Positions 11,701 to 25,210 of a stretch of DNA of 64,000 nt are shown here, one piece after another; position 1 is the first letter of the stretch, and each line of letters begins with the position of its first letter. Source of the DNA: Chinchilla lanigera (Eukaryota; Chordata; Mammalia; Rodentia; Chinchillidae); assembly GCF_000276665.1 (NCBI RefSeq), contig NW_004955517.1:4903546-4967545 (forward strand). Reading direction: 5' to 3'. Position numbers and translations under genes: made by a program. The notes beneath the pieces were generated by a model. The model searched no databases and had not been told where the DNA came from. It saw only the letters and a program-made list of their open reading frames with translations.

Positions 11701-14519
11701 ATCAGGAGCTATGGACATATTTTTCACTGAGAGAAAGAGACGTATGAATGTGAATAGTCTCATATGGATTATAATTATACTTTGAGCATAAATAAGAATT
11801 ACTTCTTAATGTGAAGCAAGTTTGAACATAAGGCAACTCTGACCATTTTCCCTCTTTTTTACAGTATGATTCTAGTTATAAAATAGCACCTTAATTAAAA
11901 CTTTCCTCTACATTCTGTTCTGGCTCAAGGGATAGGTAGGCCATTTGCATGTACACAAAAATATCAAACAGCTCTTCTTCAACACATAAGGGTCAAATAT
12001 CTTCCAGTGCTTAAGAATGCATTTCAGGAGGAATAAGAGACTTTGACATTGGGCCCTCCTGTCTAAAATGCAAAAAGAAATTGGGTGTCCCCTTTAATTT
12101 CTGTTTGATTTCTATTTATTCTCTTGGGGTGTCCTTTAGGGGGATTCCATTCCAGGGCAGGTGGATGCCATCTGAGAAAGAGAGAAGAAGACAAAATTCA
12201 GTCAGCCTGTGCACCCTCAAACTGGTGCACAATTTCATCTTCCCAGGGAGCTGGTGAACTCACTCCTGTACGACACTACAAGAACAAATTACAATTGGTC
12301 CTGACAGTGACAGTAAGGTTTTAAAGAAGGAAGCATAACTTTGTAATAAACTATTGCTTTTTTTCTTTGAAAGAGGGCATATACCAAAAGTGAATTGGAA
12401 GTACAGCAATTCTTAGGCTGTAAAGGAGTTTACCTGCAGAGATAGATAGAAGCAATAATTGACTGGAGAAATTCTGCACTGGACCCTAGGGCAAAGAAGT
12501 CTCCAAGCCATTTGTGTTATCCATCTAATCACCTAGGCAACCTTTCCTAGCAGCAGGACAAAGCTGTGCTTTATTTAAATTTTTATATCTTTAAAGTTCA
12601 CAAGTTAAACTTACATTTATCATCTAGCAATCACATTTCCCATGTTAGTAAAAGCATATTTATTAGTCTTCTGTGCACACATGAGCCAAAAGACTGACTA
12701 AAATCTCTTTCTTAACTCTTAGCATATGTAAGACACAAATGTAAACCATTCCCTGATACTTGTTTTTCTCTGTGAAAGGCAAACAGTTGTTGCAAGTTGC
12801 CTCAGCCTAGAAGGAGGAATAGTCTAAGGAAAAGGTGGCTTTAAAGTTAACTCCCAACAAACTGGAGAAAAATTCATATGATAAATAGTGGAGATTTTTC
12901 TGTGGTTGAGAGCCAGTTTCCACTGAGGAACCTTTGGGTATCTGCCAGACAGCAGCCTGGGCCATGACACTTCAGTTGTTCAGTTTCTATTGGTTCAGAA
13001 AACCAGAGATTGGTCTCCAAAAAGGAATCCAGCTGTCTGTTTGTTCAGCATTCCATTGGCCATTGACTTCAATGGGAATTAATAAAAAAAACATGCTGGG
13101 GAAATCTGTCCTCTGCTTTAAGAGTGGCAGCTGCTCTAAGAATGTTTAACTAGCTGGCAGAGTAACCACTGTTTGTCAGAGTTCTATAAGGGATAGGTAA
13201 AAACCTGAGCAAGATCATTGTCTAGTACTTTGTAAGTTTACAGTAAAGGTTTTAAACTCCACAACTTGTTATCAAAGTATTTTCTCCTGTGCATATAAGT
13301 GATAATTAGACCTAGCAGGGGAAAAGGTTGGAGAGCCTCCTTTAGGCTAAATGTGTTTTGGTCCTATAAGTGTGGTGCTTTGGAAATAGCTCCTTCTGGT
13401 TTCACCCAGAAGTAGGTTCTTTCCACTGTGTCTTAGGTTCAGTCTCCTGAGGGAGACCTGCCCAGAACACTAATCTGAGACACAGCTTTTATGTGTGTTT
13501 TTCTGGGTAGGCAAAATTCTGATGTCTCATCTGACCCAGAGACAGGGTATGATCTAAGATGACTTCCTTGTCTTCAGCATTAACAAATGCTTATTTTTTA
13601 TGGGCTTCATTAAGAGGTGAAGGTTGGCACAGTTTAGAGTTCTTTCTCTCTAGTCTTTCTTGCCTCCAAAAACAGGAAATTATAGCATGGCAGGAAAGGG
13701 TTAGAAATAAGGTCAGAGAAAGAAAGACTTCTCTCATTCTCATTGTGAATTATAGAGACAATTTGCCCCTGAATCATCATTTTCAGCCTGGAAAGGGAAT
13801 CTCAAGAGCTGAGATTGCCTCCTTACCAGCAGAAGATCGGGCCAGAAAGGAAACTGAAGCAGAACAGGCTTGGCATTTCCTCTAGAGTGTAGAAGAGGAT
13901 CAGGGCCAGTATGTATGGACAGTGAAACCTGTCCTCCAAGTCTTTAGAATGGCAACTGACCTAGAATCCTTTAGCTGGGGGAAGGAGTCCCATGTTTCGA
14001 AGTATGAGCTAGATTTTATTAATGAAAAGACCCATTTTATAGCATTTTATATCAAAGCCTATAAGGGGATGCTCTAATATTACATTTTTCCTAATGCTAC
14101 TGTTTAAGATGATAAAGTACAGCAGTCAAGTAAGTCAAACAGGTAAAACAAGGAACACTAGTAAGCTCAACAACCAAGTCCAAATGCAACATATATGAGA
14201 TCAAAGTAAATTGTCCCATTAAAGAAGCATTATAGTCTTATAATCTTCCCATATTTTCAATTTAAGTTTATATAAAGCATGACCAATGATAAGCAATGGG
14301 CAAAGATATAACATCGTAATAATTTTGATTCAAAAATTTTGATTACCTAAGTGAGTAACAATCTGGAATCTATAAAACTAAAGCAAACTCTTCCCTCTGT
14401 CCAGTTATCTCAGTGGAAGATCTGCAAATGATATAGGGGAATGACACTCCCAACCTGCTAGATGTCCAGAACACCAAGTTCATGCTCTCTAAAACTGAGG
14501 AATAAATTCTATTAAAAAT
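11701..14519 (-). mobile_element. Putative 5' gag/leader part of the ERV relic, unassigned in detail
   Basis: By position this should contain the N-terminal gag, leader and part of the 5' LTR. I cannot recognise matrix or a primer-binding site. An antisense AATAAA-type signal sits in 'gagctagattttattaatg' near 14008-14026. The plus-strand open frames here (66-108 codons) have no recognisable homology. Confidence 0.35.
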
Positions 14520-14700
14520 GGAGGTTAAGAGTAGGAAGAGTTTATTGAGAGAAAGAAAGCTCCTATCTGAGAGGGACAGAAGGGGGCCTGGAAAGTGGGT
14601 TGCCCCTAATCTATATTTTTAAATGAGCTACAATGCAGGTAGGGGAGCCTCATAACAAAGTGGTCTAATATGTGATATTTGATGTGACCAAGGTCCAAAA
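14520..14700 (-). mobile_element. LTR-like segment with antisense polyadenylation signal
   Basis: On the minus strand this includes 'ctctcaataaactcttcc' (about 14533-14550), the arrangement commonly seen near the R region of ERV1 LTRs. It is plausibly the 5' LTR of the relic, but I could not pair it with the left end. Confidence 0.4.
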
Positions 14701-15820
14701 GTTGGACAGGTATGAAGAGAAGTTCATTTTTGCTCGATTAGTCAGTCACTGTGGTGAATAAGACCGGATGTGGATTTTGCCATCTTCCTTCAAAAATTGT
14801 TTGTGAATATGACATTCATCAGAAATCCTACTAATACTTTTTGATGGATCTGAAATACTTTTATTTACCTATAATTGTACTTAAGATGGTGAGCGACTGA
14901 ATGTATTTAATTTTCTTTTATACAGATGATAGTCAAGTCCTGCTGAGCCCTTATACAATGTCAGTAATGTGTGGCTATATAATGTAGGCTAGTCTAATCA
15001 TGAACTAGAAAAATAATTATCTATAATAATTATAATGGTTTCCATAAATAAAAGTCATTTGGTTTCCATCATAAATGTTGTACCTTTCTATCTTGGCCTA
15101 CCAAACATAAAGGTCATTTTTTTTTTGGTCATATTTGCCTTTTTTCTTCTAATTTTGTTACAAACTAATACTTGCTCCTAAAATTCAAACAATACATTAA
15201 AGAAAGTAGCAAAAATTCCCTACTTGCATTCAAGCCATTTCTTAGAAATTCACCCTGACATTTTTCTATTTATGTATTCAAATATACCTTTATATATTGT
15301 TATGAGAGTCATCAATTTGTTATCTAATCTTTCAGAATTCATATATATTGAAACCAAAGTTTATCTTTCCTTTTAAATTTAAAAATATAGGTAATGAACT
15401 TACTAAACTTGGGTGTATTTATTGTGTATCATTTTTCCATCTTCTGGTTTGTTTGTTTGTTTGTTTTGAATCAAGCAACACTGGGGAGTGAATGATTACC
15501 AGCAAAGTAGCGTAGTAGCACTGTTCCTTATGTTCCTAGAAGCACATTCCTACCTATTCTCACAAATTCATGCTCTCGATTTGAGTGAATTATTGCCAGG
15601 AATAAGAAGTACACAGCACATTGCTGATAGAAAAAGCGTGAGGAGATGAAAAATGATTTACAGTGTAGCAATGACATATTTTTTAAGAGAAACAATGACA
15701 TTTTTTTACATAAGACACAATGTATATTTAACATAAAATGTATTTTTAAGTTTTTGATTCTTGTATTCCCTAACACATTAATAATGCCCTAATACTGACA
15801 TTGTGGAATATGCTTAGGAA
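14701..15820. other. Unassigned AT-rich DNA
   Basis: No gene or clear repeat apart from a short (TTTG)n run near 15450-15467. Confidence 0.4.
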
Positions 15821-18628
15821 TCATGTCAATTTTTGTTTTTTATATTTTAAAGAGAAAAGAACAAAAACAAAATAACAAAAACAAAGACAGAAACAAAACA
15901 ACACAAAAACTATAAAAACAGTACAGAATCTCAAAACAAGATGATAGGAAATGAACAATGTTTGTTGTATTATTTATTGTTATCTTCAAAGTAGTTGTTC
16001 AGATTGGCAGATATATCTATGCAAGTTTGATCAACCCATTAAACATTAATTATTCCTTTCAATAAACCAATAGAAATTAGTAGTACAATTATTTTAGCTC
16101 TCTTGTGTATATATATATTTTCATTCCTTCTTTCTTCCTTTTCTTTTTTTCCTCATCCCAGTTGTTTTTTCCTGTTAAGCAGTTTCTTTCCCTTTCATGG
16201 TATGTATCATACCTTTCAATTTTATTTACTCTTTCAGGTTCTTACACTAGGGAGACAATGTGGTGTTTATACATGTAGGTGCAATTTATTTCACTTATTA
16301 GTGTGGTCTCTAGTTGCATCCATTCACCTATAAAAGCCTTGAGTTTATCTTTCTTTACGGCTGAGTAATACTCCATTGTATAAAAATACCACCTTTTTCT
16401 TATCCATTGCTCAGTTGATGGGCATTTGGGTTGTTTCCAGAATTTTGCTATGACAAATTGTGCTGCTATGAACATGGGTGGACATATATTGCTGTGGTGT
16501 GATGTTTTTAGTTCTTCTGGGAAAATACCCAGAAGGGGAATGGCTAGGTTACATGGGACCTCTAATCTTAATTTTCTGAGGAATCCCCAGACTGTTTTTC
16601 AAAGTGGTTGCACCAGGCTACATTGCCACCAACAGTGGAGAAGAGCTCTTTTTTCCCCACAGCCCCTCTGGTATTTGTTGTTGGTTGATTTCTTGATGGT
16701 AGCCATACTTACTGGGGTCAGATGGAATCTCAGTGTTTTTTTAATTTGAATCTCTCAAATGACCAATGATGTTGAATGTTTTTCTTGTATTTATTTGCCA
16801 TTTGTATTTCTTCATCTGAGCAATGTGTATTCATCTCAGATTCCCATTTTTGGATTGGGTCTTTGAATTTGGGGGAGGGGTCTGAGTTTTTTCAATTCTT
16901 TATGTGTTCTAGATATAAGTCCTTTGTCTGAGGGACAGTTAGCTAAAATGTTTTCCCACTCTATGGGTTCTCTTTTCACTCTATTGGTTATTTCTTTTGA
17001 ACTACAAAAGCTTTTTAATAGAATGAGATCCCAGTTGTTGATTCTTTGAAATGTTTCCCGTGCAGTTTGGGTTTTGTTCATGAAGACTGTGCCTACCCCT
17101 ATGTCTTCAAGATTTTGACCTACTTTCTCTTCTGATAGATTTAATGTTTCTGCTTTAATAGTTATGTCTTTGATCTATTTTGATTTTTGTTTAGTGCATG
17201 GTAATAGACATGGGTCTAGTTTTAGTCTTTGGCCTGTAGAGAGCCAGTTTTTCCAGAACCATTTGTTGAAGAGGCTATCTTTCTTCCAGTGAACATGTTT
17301 GGCCCCTTTGTCAAAGATAAGGTGGCTAAGTGTATTTGTAGCAATGTCCACATCTTCTAATCTGTTCCACTGGGTCTTGAGGTCTATTTTTTGCCATTAC
17401 CATGCTAATTTTATCACAGTAGCTTTGTAGTATAATTTCAAGTCAGGGATTGTGATGCTTCCTGACTTGTCTTTGTTGCCCAGGCTTGCCTTTGCTATTC
17501 TAGGTGTCTTCTGGTTCTACATGCATTTTAGAAGTATTTTCTTTACTTGTATGTGGTGTATTAATGATACTTTGATTGGGGTTGCATTAAATCAGTATTG
17601 TAATTGGCCATTTTTTGGTTATATCTTTCTCTAGTTTTGGTGTTTTCTCTAGTTTTGGAAATATGGCCATTTTCACTATGTTGGTTCTTCCTATCCACAA
17701 GCAAGGGATATTTTTCCATTTTCTGATATCCTCTTCAATCTCCCTTTTCAGAGTACTGTAATTTTCAACATATAAATCTTTTACTTCCTTTGTTAGATTG
17801 ATTCCTAAGCATTTCCTTTTTTTGGATGCTATTTTGAAGGTTGTGGTTTCCCTAATTTCTCCCTCAATATGTTTGTTGTTTGTGTACAAGAATGGTATTG
17901 ATTTTTAAGTGTTGACTTTGTATCCAGCCATGCAACTGAATTTGGTTATTAACTCTAGGAGTCTTTTGGTGGAGTTTTTGAGGTCTTCTTTGTAGAGTAT
18001 CATGTCATTTGCAAATAATGATAATTTCTCTTCTTCCTTCCCTATCCTTATTCATTTTATTTCTCTCTATTGTCTAATTGCTCTGGCTAATGTTTCCATC
18101 ACTGTGTTGAAAAGGAGTGGTGATAGTGGATATCTTTGTCTTGTTCCTGACTTTAGAGTGAAAACTTTCAGTTTCTGTCCATTTAGTATGATGTTGGCTG
18201 TTGATTTGTCGTAGATGGCTTTTATCAGATTGAGATAAAGACCGTCTATTCCTGTTTTCTATAGCATTTTTATCATGAGTGCTGGACTTTATCAAAAGCT
18301 TTTTCTGCATCAATTGAGATGATCATGTGATTTTTGTCTCTGGCTCTGTTGATATGGTGTATTGCATTTATTGATTTGCGTATGTTGAACCATCCCTGCA
18401 TTCCTGGGATAAATTCCATCTGGTCATGGTGTATAATTTTCTTGATAATTTGTTGAATTCTGTTTGCTAGTATCTTATTAAGGATTTTCGCATCTGTGTT
18501 CATTAGGGAGATTGGCCTGTAGTTCTCTTTTTTGGTTGTATCTTTCTCTAGTTTTGGTATTAGGATAATACTTGCCTCCACCAAAGAGTGAGGGAGTATT
18601 GCTTCCCTTTCAGTCATGTCAGTTTTTG
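15821..18628 (-). mobile_element. 5'-truncated L1 with target-site duplication
   Basis: The element is 15836-18613 on the minus strand, flanked by 'tcatgtcaatttttg' (15821-15835) and 'tcatgtcagtttttg' (18614-18628), a 14/15 target-site duplication. Reading leftward, it enters within the ORF2 reverse transcriptase domain (frame 18617-18273 has '[16 protein letters not shown]' and 'AEKAFDKVQ') and runs through the RT catalytic region. There the usual FADD reads FAND (about 18005-18025). It continues through the ORF2 C-terminal part (frames at 17889-17587, 17081-16836 and 16475-16242, the last with 'MEYYSAVKKD') into a 3' UTR with A/C-rich text at 15850-15960. ORF1 and endonuclease are missing, and frameshifts break ORF2. 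The 3' UTR matches the copy at 48908-49297. Confidence 0.93.
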
Positions 18629-18759
18629 AGAGAGAAGCTGTGTGTCCACTGAGGTAAACCTCCCAAGTAAAGAAAAATCATCAGCTAATTGACTAGTATA
18701 ATTAAATAGACCAGCTGAAATTATGTAGCTTGCATTAAACGTAATCCCTTTATCCAATT
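18629..18759. other. Spacer
   Basis: No feature recognised. Confidence 0.4.
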
Positions 18760-19420
18760 CATTACCAATTCCTACATATTTTTCAGATTGTCAAATTTGC
18801 CTTATCTACTGTTCCATCATCTTCTAAGTTACCATAATTATTGCAATAGCCTTCTCACTTTTCATGTTATGCTCCTACAATGCATTTTTCATATTGTACT
18901 TTGAGAATGATTTTCAGAATTCAAATTTAATTATGCAGGTATCCTGGTGGGAACCATTTATTTCTACTCTTCAAAAAACCTAATATGGCCTTTCTGTTCT
19001 TCATATTTTTGTCTTCTGTCTTCTGCACTCCAACTATACTGAAAAGCATCACCCTTGCATCTGCAGCAGGGCTTTTGCACATTCTCATTCTTGCTGTCCT
19101 ATAGAACTTGGTTTTCTTCATCTCCTGATTAATTTCTCTTCAGATTTCAGCTCAGATTTTTTCTCCTCTCCAGACTGAATGCAGCCCCTTTTCATAGCCT
19201 CTCCTTTGCACCTGCCACTGCTGTGTGTCACTGTTTCATCACTTTCTCTCCCACAGGACTGGGAGCCCTTTGAGTTCAGGAACCATGCTCAGCAACCAGC
19301 TCATCTTCACATATGTGAACTGTTTATTGAAATCACAAAAGAATGTGCACAAAATTACAAATTTACAAGATTGTAAGTGGATGGGAAATAAGATTATCAC
19401 AACAGAAGATATTGTAATCT
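18760..19420 (+). mobile_element. L2 LINE fragment
   Basis: Text such as 'gcagggcttttgcacattc', 'cttctctgattaa'-like pyrimidine-rich stretches and 'gggagccctttgagttcagg' follows the 3' half of mammalian L2. The short open frames over it are remnants or chance. Confidence 0.6.
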
Positions 19421-19484
19421 GGGACTGATTATAGGAAATAGCTCCTAAGGGAAATCAAGGGCTGAAATTTTGACAAACAATATT

Positions 19485-19600
19485 AAAGAACTCACTTTTC
19501 AGATGAGGTAACGAGGCTTAGGGAGGTTAAGAAATTCACATGTGGAAACAGAGCCACTAAGTGAGAGAGCTAGAATGGCAATCTAGGTGTGTCCAATAGC
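19485..19600 (+). mobile_element. MIR SINE fragment
   Basis: 'cagatgaggtaacgaggctt', 'gaggttaagaaattcacatg' and 'agagccactaagtgagagag' follow the MIR core and 3' part. Confidence 0.7.
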
Positions 19601-20869
19601 ACTAGTATTCCTAAGAGCAGGTCTAGTGGTAAAGCCTTTATGTAGACATATAAGTATGGTAGATGTACAGGTTCCACCCCTCTCTGGACAATTCACAGGA
19701 CCATCGGGCATGTTAAAGACTGACATTCCCTGTAGCGAGGAGGCCTGTTGGGCTTCATGGAACATAATACCTTTTTCATTTGATATTACCAGGAATGGAA
19801 TTCACCTGTCACATGCTGCTACACATTTCTTATTCATCCATTTGCCCTTTGTTTGCATTATTTGTCCTTTACACTGATTGAAATTCCATCACTAGATAAA
19901 CCTTTCCGCAGAAGACACATGCCAAACACTTTTTTATACATATGGTGAGAAGATTCCTTGCTGTTCAAGATGAAACAAGATCTTTTAAAGTTAATTTGTC
20001 ATGACCAAGGTCAAGTCTCCAAAGAAATAAGAGACTTCATTTAACCTTCTTTCTGTCTCGGGTATACTTATTGCCATGAAATTATGTTCTGTTCTGTCCA
20101 CATTTTTAGGCTACCAAATTGCTTGTGATAAAGGGCTACTAGATCTGAAACACCAGTAAAAATTGGAATACTGCAACTATTTTTTATGAGAAAAAGGAGA
20201 CATTTGGTCAAACTCAGTCCAATTATCAATGATAAAAAGTACCAGTGTCACCTTCAGTAATTACAGAAGAACAAGACTTAACTATAAATAATAGTACATC
20301 TATTTTATATTTTAACTTATTTCATCTAAAAATTAATTCCTGCTTTACAGTTCTCTGTACTAAGGAAATTTGCCAAGTCATTTCTTTAGAATGGAACATA
20401 ACTCTTGCAGGAAATGTATATACTATGCTTCTTTAAATTTCTCACAAGTTTAAATATATGGATTTTATGTCTGAGTAAATAATTTTACCATGCCCTGTTC
20501 TTATATACCATATATATTTATATCTATATCAATATAAGTATATTGGGAAAAACCTGTGTATATATAGAAGCTGACAGAAGTTATCTTTAAGGATTTTAGG
20601 CTAACTCTGACTATATATTTCCCAAAGCCGCACAACTATATTATGTTGAGGTTGTAATAATTCAACATAATATGTGCAATTCTCATTTGAATAAAAGGTT
20701 TTACATGTTTCATTAAAAACTTCAAAGTTCACAGAAAAGAATGGGAGGAAGCTAGTCTAAATTTAACTTTTTTTTTTTTTTTTCTAAATTCACTGCAAAA
20801 ACATAAATAAAATTTTCAAAGTGACCGAATACATGTAGTTATTCAAGAAATGCACTTTAGGGGAAGGAG
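19601..20869. other. Unassigned DNA
   Basis: Nothing recognised except an oligo-T run at 20766-20783. Confidence 0.4.
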
Positions 20870-21120
20870 AGGATTAAACGTTGTTCCTGCTCTCATAAAG
20901 TATGTGCTGAGATGGATAGTTATACACACATATATACCAGGGAGAGGTGCTGATAGCAACAGAGTTTGGGGCAGGGTGCTGCCCAGACACCAGGGACACG
21001 TACTTACACTTTTTAAGGGACTCAGCCTGGGCCTCCTAGAGGAGATGACATCTGGGTTGAGACTTCTGTGTCTAACAGTTCTATATAATGAAGAAATTGG
21101 CAGAGGGAGGCCGTGTCACC
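20870..21120 (+). mobile_element. Probable L2 fragment
   Basis: 'tgctctcataaagtatgtgc' followed by 'gaggagatgacatctgggtt' and 'gagacttctgtgtc' matches the general run of the L2 3' region. Highly diverged. Confidence 0.45.
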
Positions 21121-21545
21121 CTTTGTTAGGTGAAAAAAGATTCTGCATTTGTTAAGTAATGAGTAGTCTTTTTATGGCAGCATTTCCCACTGCAGATAGA
21201 GAAGAAGAGGATGCTGTTTCCTTTTTCTGGTTCTAGTGTGCTTTAGTCTGATTTCCTTGTGTTTTATTTTAGCTGCATTTTTCTAAGAATTTATTTAGAA
21301 TCACAAGATAATTAGCAACTGAGCTTGGAAAAGACATTTTAAAAAGTATATCTGAAGAATGTGGCATGCGTGAGGGCGTTGCAGGACGTAAAAGCAATAA
21401 GGCAGCCAAGCTTTGTCTGAGTGGTGCTTGACCGTGGCTGCTTCTGAGAGATCTCTCTACCAAAAAGGCTGGCGCTTACCTCCCCATGTGTCCAGGGTGA
21501 CCCTCTGAAACTAGAATAATCATGCTTCATTTTTTTGTAGAATTA
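21121..21545. other. Unassigned DNA
   Basis: No feature recognised; short overlapping open frames without homology. Confidence 0.35.
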
Positions 21546-21657
21546 TAGTCTAATATATATTTTTTTGGTACCAGGAATCAAACTCAGGACCTTGCACTTG
21601 CCCGGCAGGCACTGTGCCGCTGAGTTATATCCCAAATAGGCCCCTGTAGTCTAATAT
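21546..21657 (-). mobile_element. ID SINE with target-site duplication
   Basis: Antisense ID at about 21557-21646: a short T tail, 'ggtaccaggaatcaaactca', then 'tgccgctgagttatatccca'. The direct repeat 'tagtctaatat' flanks it at 21546 and 21647. Confidence 0.9.
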
Positions 21658-22599
21658 TGACTGCAGATGTGTTTTAAAAAATCAGAAAATTTCACTGAAA
21701 ATCTAGATTTCTATCATTACATTGCCTAAGTAGATAAAAGCATCTATCTACTCTGTTTGTTGCAGTCCCTTGTGTTCCATCTTCCTGTCCTGTCATCTTG
21801 ACACCTTTAGTTTCTTGCCTGATCTCTGCACATGCTGAGATTGATAACTCCTTATGGACAGTGTGGCTGATTTTGCCAGGTGTTGACAGAACTTGATCTT
21901 GGTTAGGTCAGTGAGATTTCCTCCTCTGGGCATTTTGGTGTTGTACATTCTAAGTGAGGACACTACTTGGTTAAAAATTAAACAACAAAGATACAAACAT
22001 TTGGTTATGTTGATGCCGAAACAGAGAAGATATATCTAAAGGGAGAGGTAAGAAAGTAAAAGCTCCAGAAGGTAGAAGAGACGCAAAGACCCTCTCACCC
22101 AGAGAGTGAATGCATCAACCTTGGATCTGAGTGTCTGCTCACATCCTGGCTTTGGTTCCTCACAAGGCCTATTTGTATTTGCTGCCCTACATGCTGTGGG
22201 AAGCTTCTAGAATTCCCCTTCTATTTGTGCTCCAGAGGGTTTTTGTATCTTGTGGCTGAATGAATCTTACATAAGAGGCTTACATGTGGTTTTTGTGATA
22301 TTTTTATTTGAAAGGGGAAATGGAGCGTTAGGCTCCAATATATATTCATGAATATTCTCATTGAATTAGATCAAAATCTTATAATCATTGATAGGGTATT
22401 CCTGTTTACTATTAGAAATCTCTGGACAATTCTGGTTGCGTTAGCAGAACAAAATCTTGTTTGTAATCACTATTCAGAGTTTTAATTATCAGTAACCTCT
22501 GGGCTCAAGCTTTCCTTATTCTTGAATTGATATATTGAGATTCTGCTGTGAAGATCTGACTGAAAATAAGCTAGAAAGTTACCTTCTTCATCTTGGGGG
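21658..22599. other. Unassigned DNA
   Basis: About 0.9 kb without a recognisable gene or repeat. Confidence 0.4.
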
Positions 22600-23220
22600 G
22601 TTTAAAAAATATTTTTTATTTATAAAACAATATGCTTCGATGTAATTAATGAAATACCCATGAACAGCCACTCAACTGTTACTACAGAACTGTAGAACTA
22701 GTACATGGCCATCTACGTGTTCCTTCCCAGTCCCCTTTCCTCTCTTTTGATTCAAACAGCAACCATTGCACTGAATGAATGGGTGCAACGCCTGAATTTC
22801 CCATTCATCTTTGCCTTGCTTTTCTTTTCTCATTTTACAATAATTTTGCTACACGTATACATATAGAATCCTGAAAAAAGTATATTTTGCTTGTTGAGTT
22901 TTATCAAAATGGCTGTGAATGTCACTATTTCCCAACCTCTTGGCATATTTAGAATTTGCTATAAATGTTCATGCCTCATCATTAGACTGGCCACTCTATG
23001 CACGCTGCATACCCAGAACTAAAGGGCTCAGTGTGTTAGAGGACTTAAACCACTCACTGAGTCACACCTCTTGGAAAGCGTTGCTTTTTGTGACACATAT
23101 GCTATTTTCATATGGCTGTTTACTTCTAAGATATTAGCCCTGTAGTTGCATGTGGCTGTAGTTCATTCCTTTTTATTGCTAACATTCCTATGTGAACGGG
23201 TAAGCATTTTCATCCTATTT
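22600..23220 (-). mobile_element. Possible ancient LINE fragment (antisense)
   Basis: Text near 22610-22800 ('tttataaaacaatatgcttc', 'acagcaaccattgcactg') and 23130-23220 ('tggctgtagttcattccttt', 'tattgctaacattcctatg') resembles a common old antisense LINE 3' region. Weak, by eye only. Confidence 0.35.
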
Positions 23221-25059
23221 AGACCTCCTCTTTGCTTTTTATTTATACTAGCAATCATGTCAGCCTATCATGACTTATCAACAAGAGTTGATTTAATATT
23301 TATGTAGAATTCAAAGAGGTGATATTAAATTTTGGTTTCCAAAATCCTGTTTTGTTTTAGATTGGATCTTGGAGTACTTGGCTACAAGATATGGAAATAA
23401 CTTGACCAGTCAAGAAGATAAAACTTTCCTATTTGATTAGATTATTAGGACAAATCTGTTATTGCTAGTGTTTGCCCAGAGTATTGTTAGAAAAGTATTC
23501 TGAGTTCATGTCAAGACTCTGTGGGTAAGAGCTCAATGATCAGCTCTTGCTGTCTGCCCTAGAATTGCGTAATGGAACTGAGGGCACACTTGCTGTATGC
23601 GTGCTTCCCTAATCCAGTGTCTTCATCTGCCTTTTCCCCACTATTCTGTTCAAACCATTTGGAGTGTCTGGGTATTGTAAGGTGTGCAGCTAACCCTTTT
23701 GGCAAGCTGAATTCATAGTCAAGATTAAAATGCAGAGGAGCATCATGTAGTTGGTAGTTTATTATGGTTTCTAGTTACCTTCACCATGGTTCATGCTTTT
23801 CAGAAATGCTCTTCCTTCAGTAAGTCATATTTCACTGTGATTATTAAGCGTCAAACTATAATATGGATAAAATACCCTTTGGTATTCTCAGTTTTGGAAA
23901 TTTGAAGTTAGCTTTGCATAGATAGACAGATCTCACTCACTGTAATTTAAAACAACTAGAGTAGGAAAGCCTCTTGAAATTCTCCAGAGCCTATTAAACA
24001 TGATTTTTAAAATAACATCTTTTTTCTTGCTCTTCGTTTGTGAATGTTTGGTCAGGAAATGGTTGTAAGAAGCTTCAAGTCCCAATTGAATAATGTGTTC
24101 TTAAAAGAAGCTGCCAAGTATAAATACCACTGATATACATTCATGCATATGATAGTGTATAAATAACCGGGAGAAGCGTGGCAAAGGTCAGTCAGTGGAG
24201 TATAGGTCAGAATGCTTTCCATCTGGATTGATGTCATTTCAGCAGATGACATCATGTGTCCTTTGGAGTCTGTTGTGAAATGTGGCTTGAGTCATTATAG
24301 TTTGGCTTCTTCTCTGGAATACCAGGATGACAGTCATGAGGCTCAATAAATAAATGTGTTGGACATTGTTGGAGCAGATTTATATAACTAGGGTCCAGTG
24401 ATAAATAATTGTCACTCATCAGAAAACCTTTGGGCATCATCAACCAATTTGTACTCACTTTTCTTGGTTGATTTTTGTTGTTATTGTTACATTGAACATG
24501 AAGACAAAAGAGTTGGAATTGAGCCAGATGGTCCTTATGTAACATCAATGGATATTTTCCCATGAAATTGCCAGCAGGGAATCAATAGCAATGGATCTGC
24601 TGCCCTTGGGACTTGTGTAACTTCACTATTGCTCATCTGGACAGGGCTACTCTAAGTTTGGTTTATACTTTTTATATTGCTGTAATAGAGAGTGGCCATA
24701 CCAGGCTGTCAGACCCTAGGATGGGATATTGTAGGAGATGGGAGGGGATGTTGGCTTATTCCAGTTTGAGCAACAGGAGCTGAATTTAGCTTATAGATCA
24801 GGTAATAAAAGGACCTGCCATGTTCACTCATTTCCGATTATTCAAGGCTTCAGGAAGGAAATATTACTTGATCGAATTTGATGTGTGATTTCCCTCTCCC
24901 TTCACAATATTTTAGAAATGTTAAAAAACTGTTGACTTTTTATTTTAAAGAATGTAAGATAGCTTGGAATGAAGAAGTACTTTGAGTCAAAATTTCTGCC
25001 TCTCTTCTAGGCTTTCATAGTTGGAATATGAGTTTGGTTCTGAGTCTTTGAAAGGAAGA
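23221..25059. other. Unassigned DNA
   Basis: About 1.8 kb with no repeat or gene that I can name; balanced composition. Confidence 0.4.
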
Positions 25060-25210
25060 GGGCCTGGGTATACTCAGCAAAGATGAAAGGAAGTGGTCCT
25101 GCTTTTAGTAACCTGATAATCCAGTGGGAAGACAAACATTGCAAAGAGGTTACCACAGTATCAGATGATGGGTGCTGTAGTAAGAGGTATGTGTAAGTCC
25201 AGACAGTGTT
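25060..25210 (+). mobile_element. Probable L2 fragment
   Basis: 'gataatccagtgggaagaca' followed by 'acattgcaaagaggtt' and 'gatgggtgctgtagtaagag' follows the L2 3' region. Confidence 0.45.

Larger units (their letters stand above)
7780..14700 (-). mobile_element. Decayed ERV1 (gamma-like) provirus
   Basis: Minus-strand retroviral remnants occur in the expected order going leftward: gag capsid-like and zinc-knuckle sequence (11.7-11.38 kb), a protease active-site remnant (about 11.13 kb), integrase (10.7-9.9 kb), and env transmembrane subunit (8.9-8.5 kb). The outer parts (7780-8330 and about 14000-14700) have LTR-like traits but I could not align them to each other, so the ends are uncertain. 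Only about 350 AT-rich bases lie between protease and integrase, so reverse transcriptase and RNase H are absent. All frames carry stops. The relic cannot make functional virus. Confidence 0.7.
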
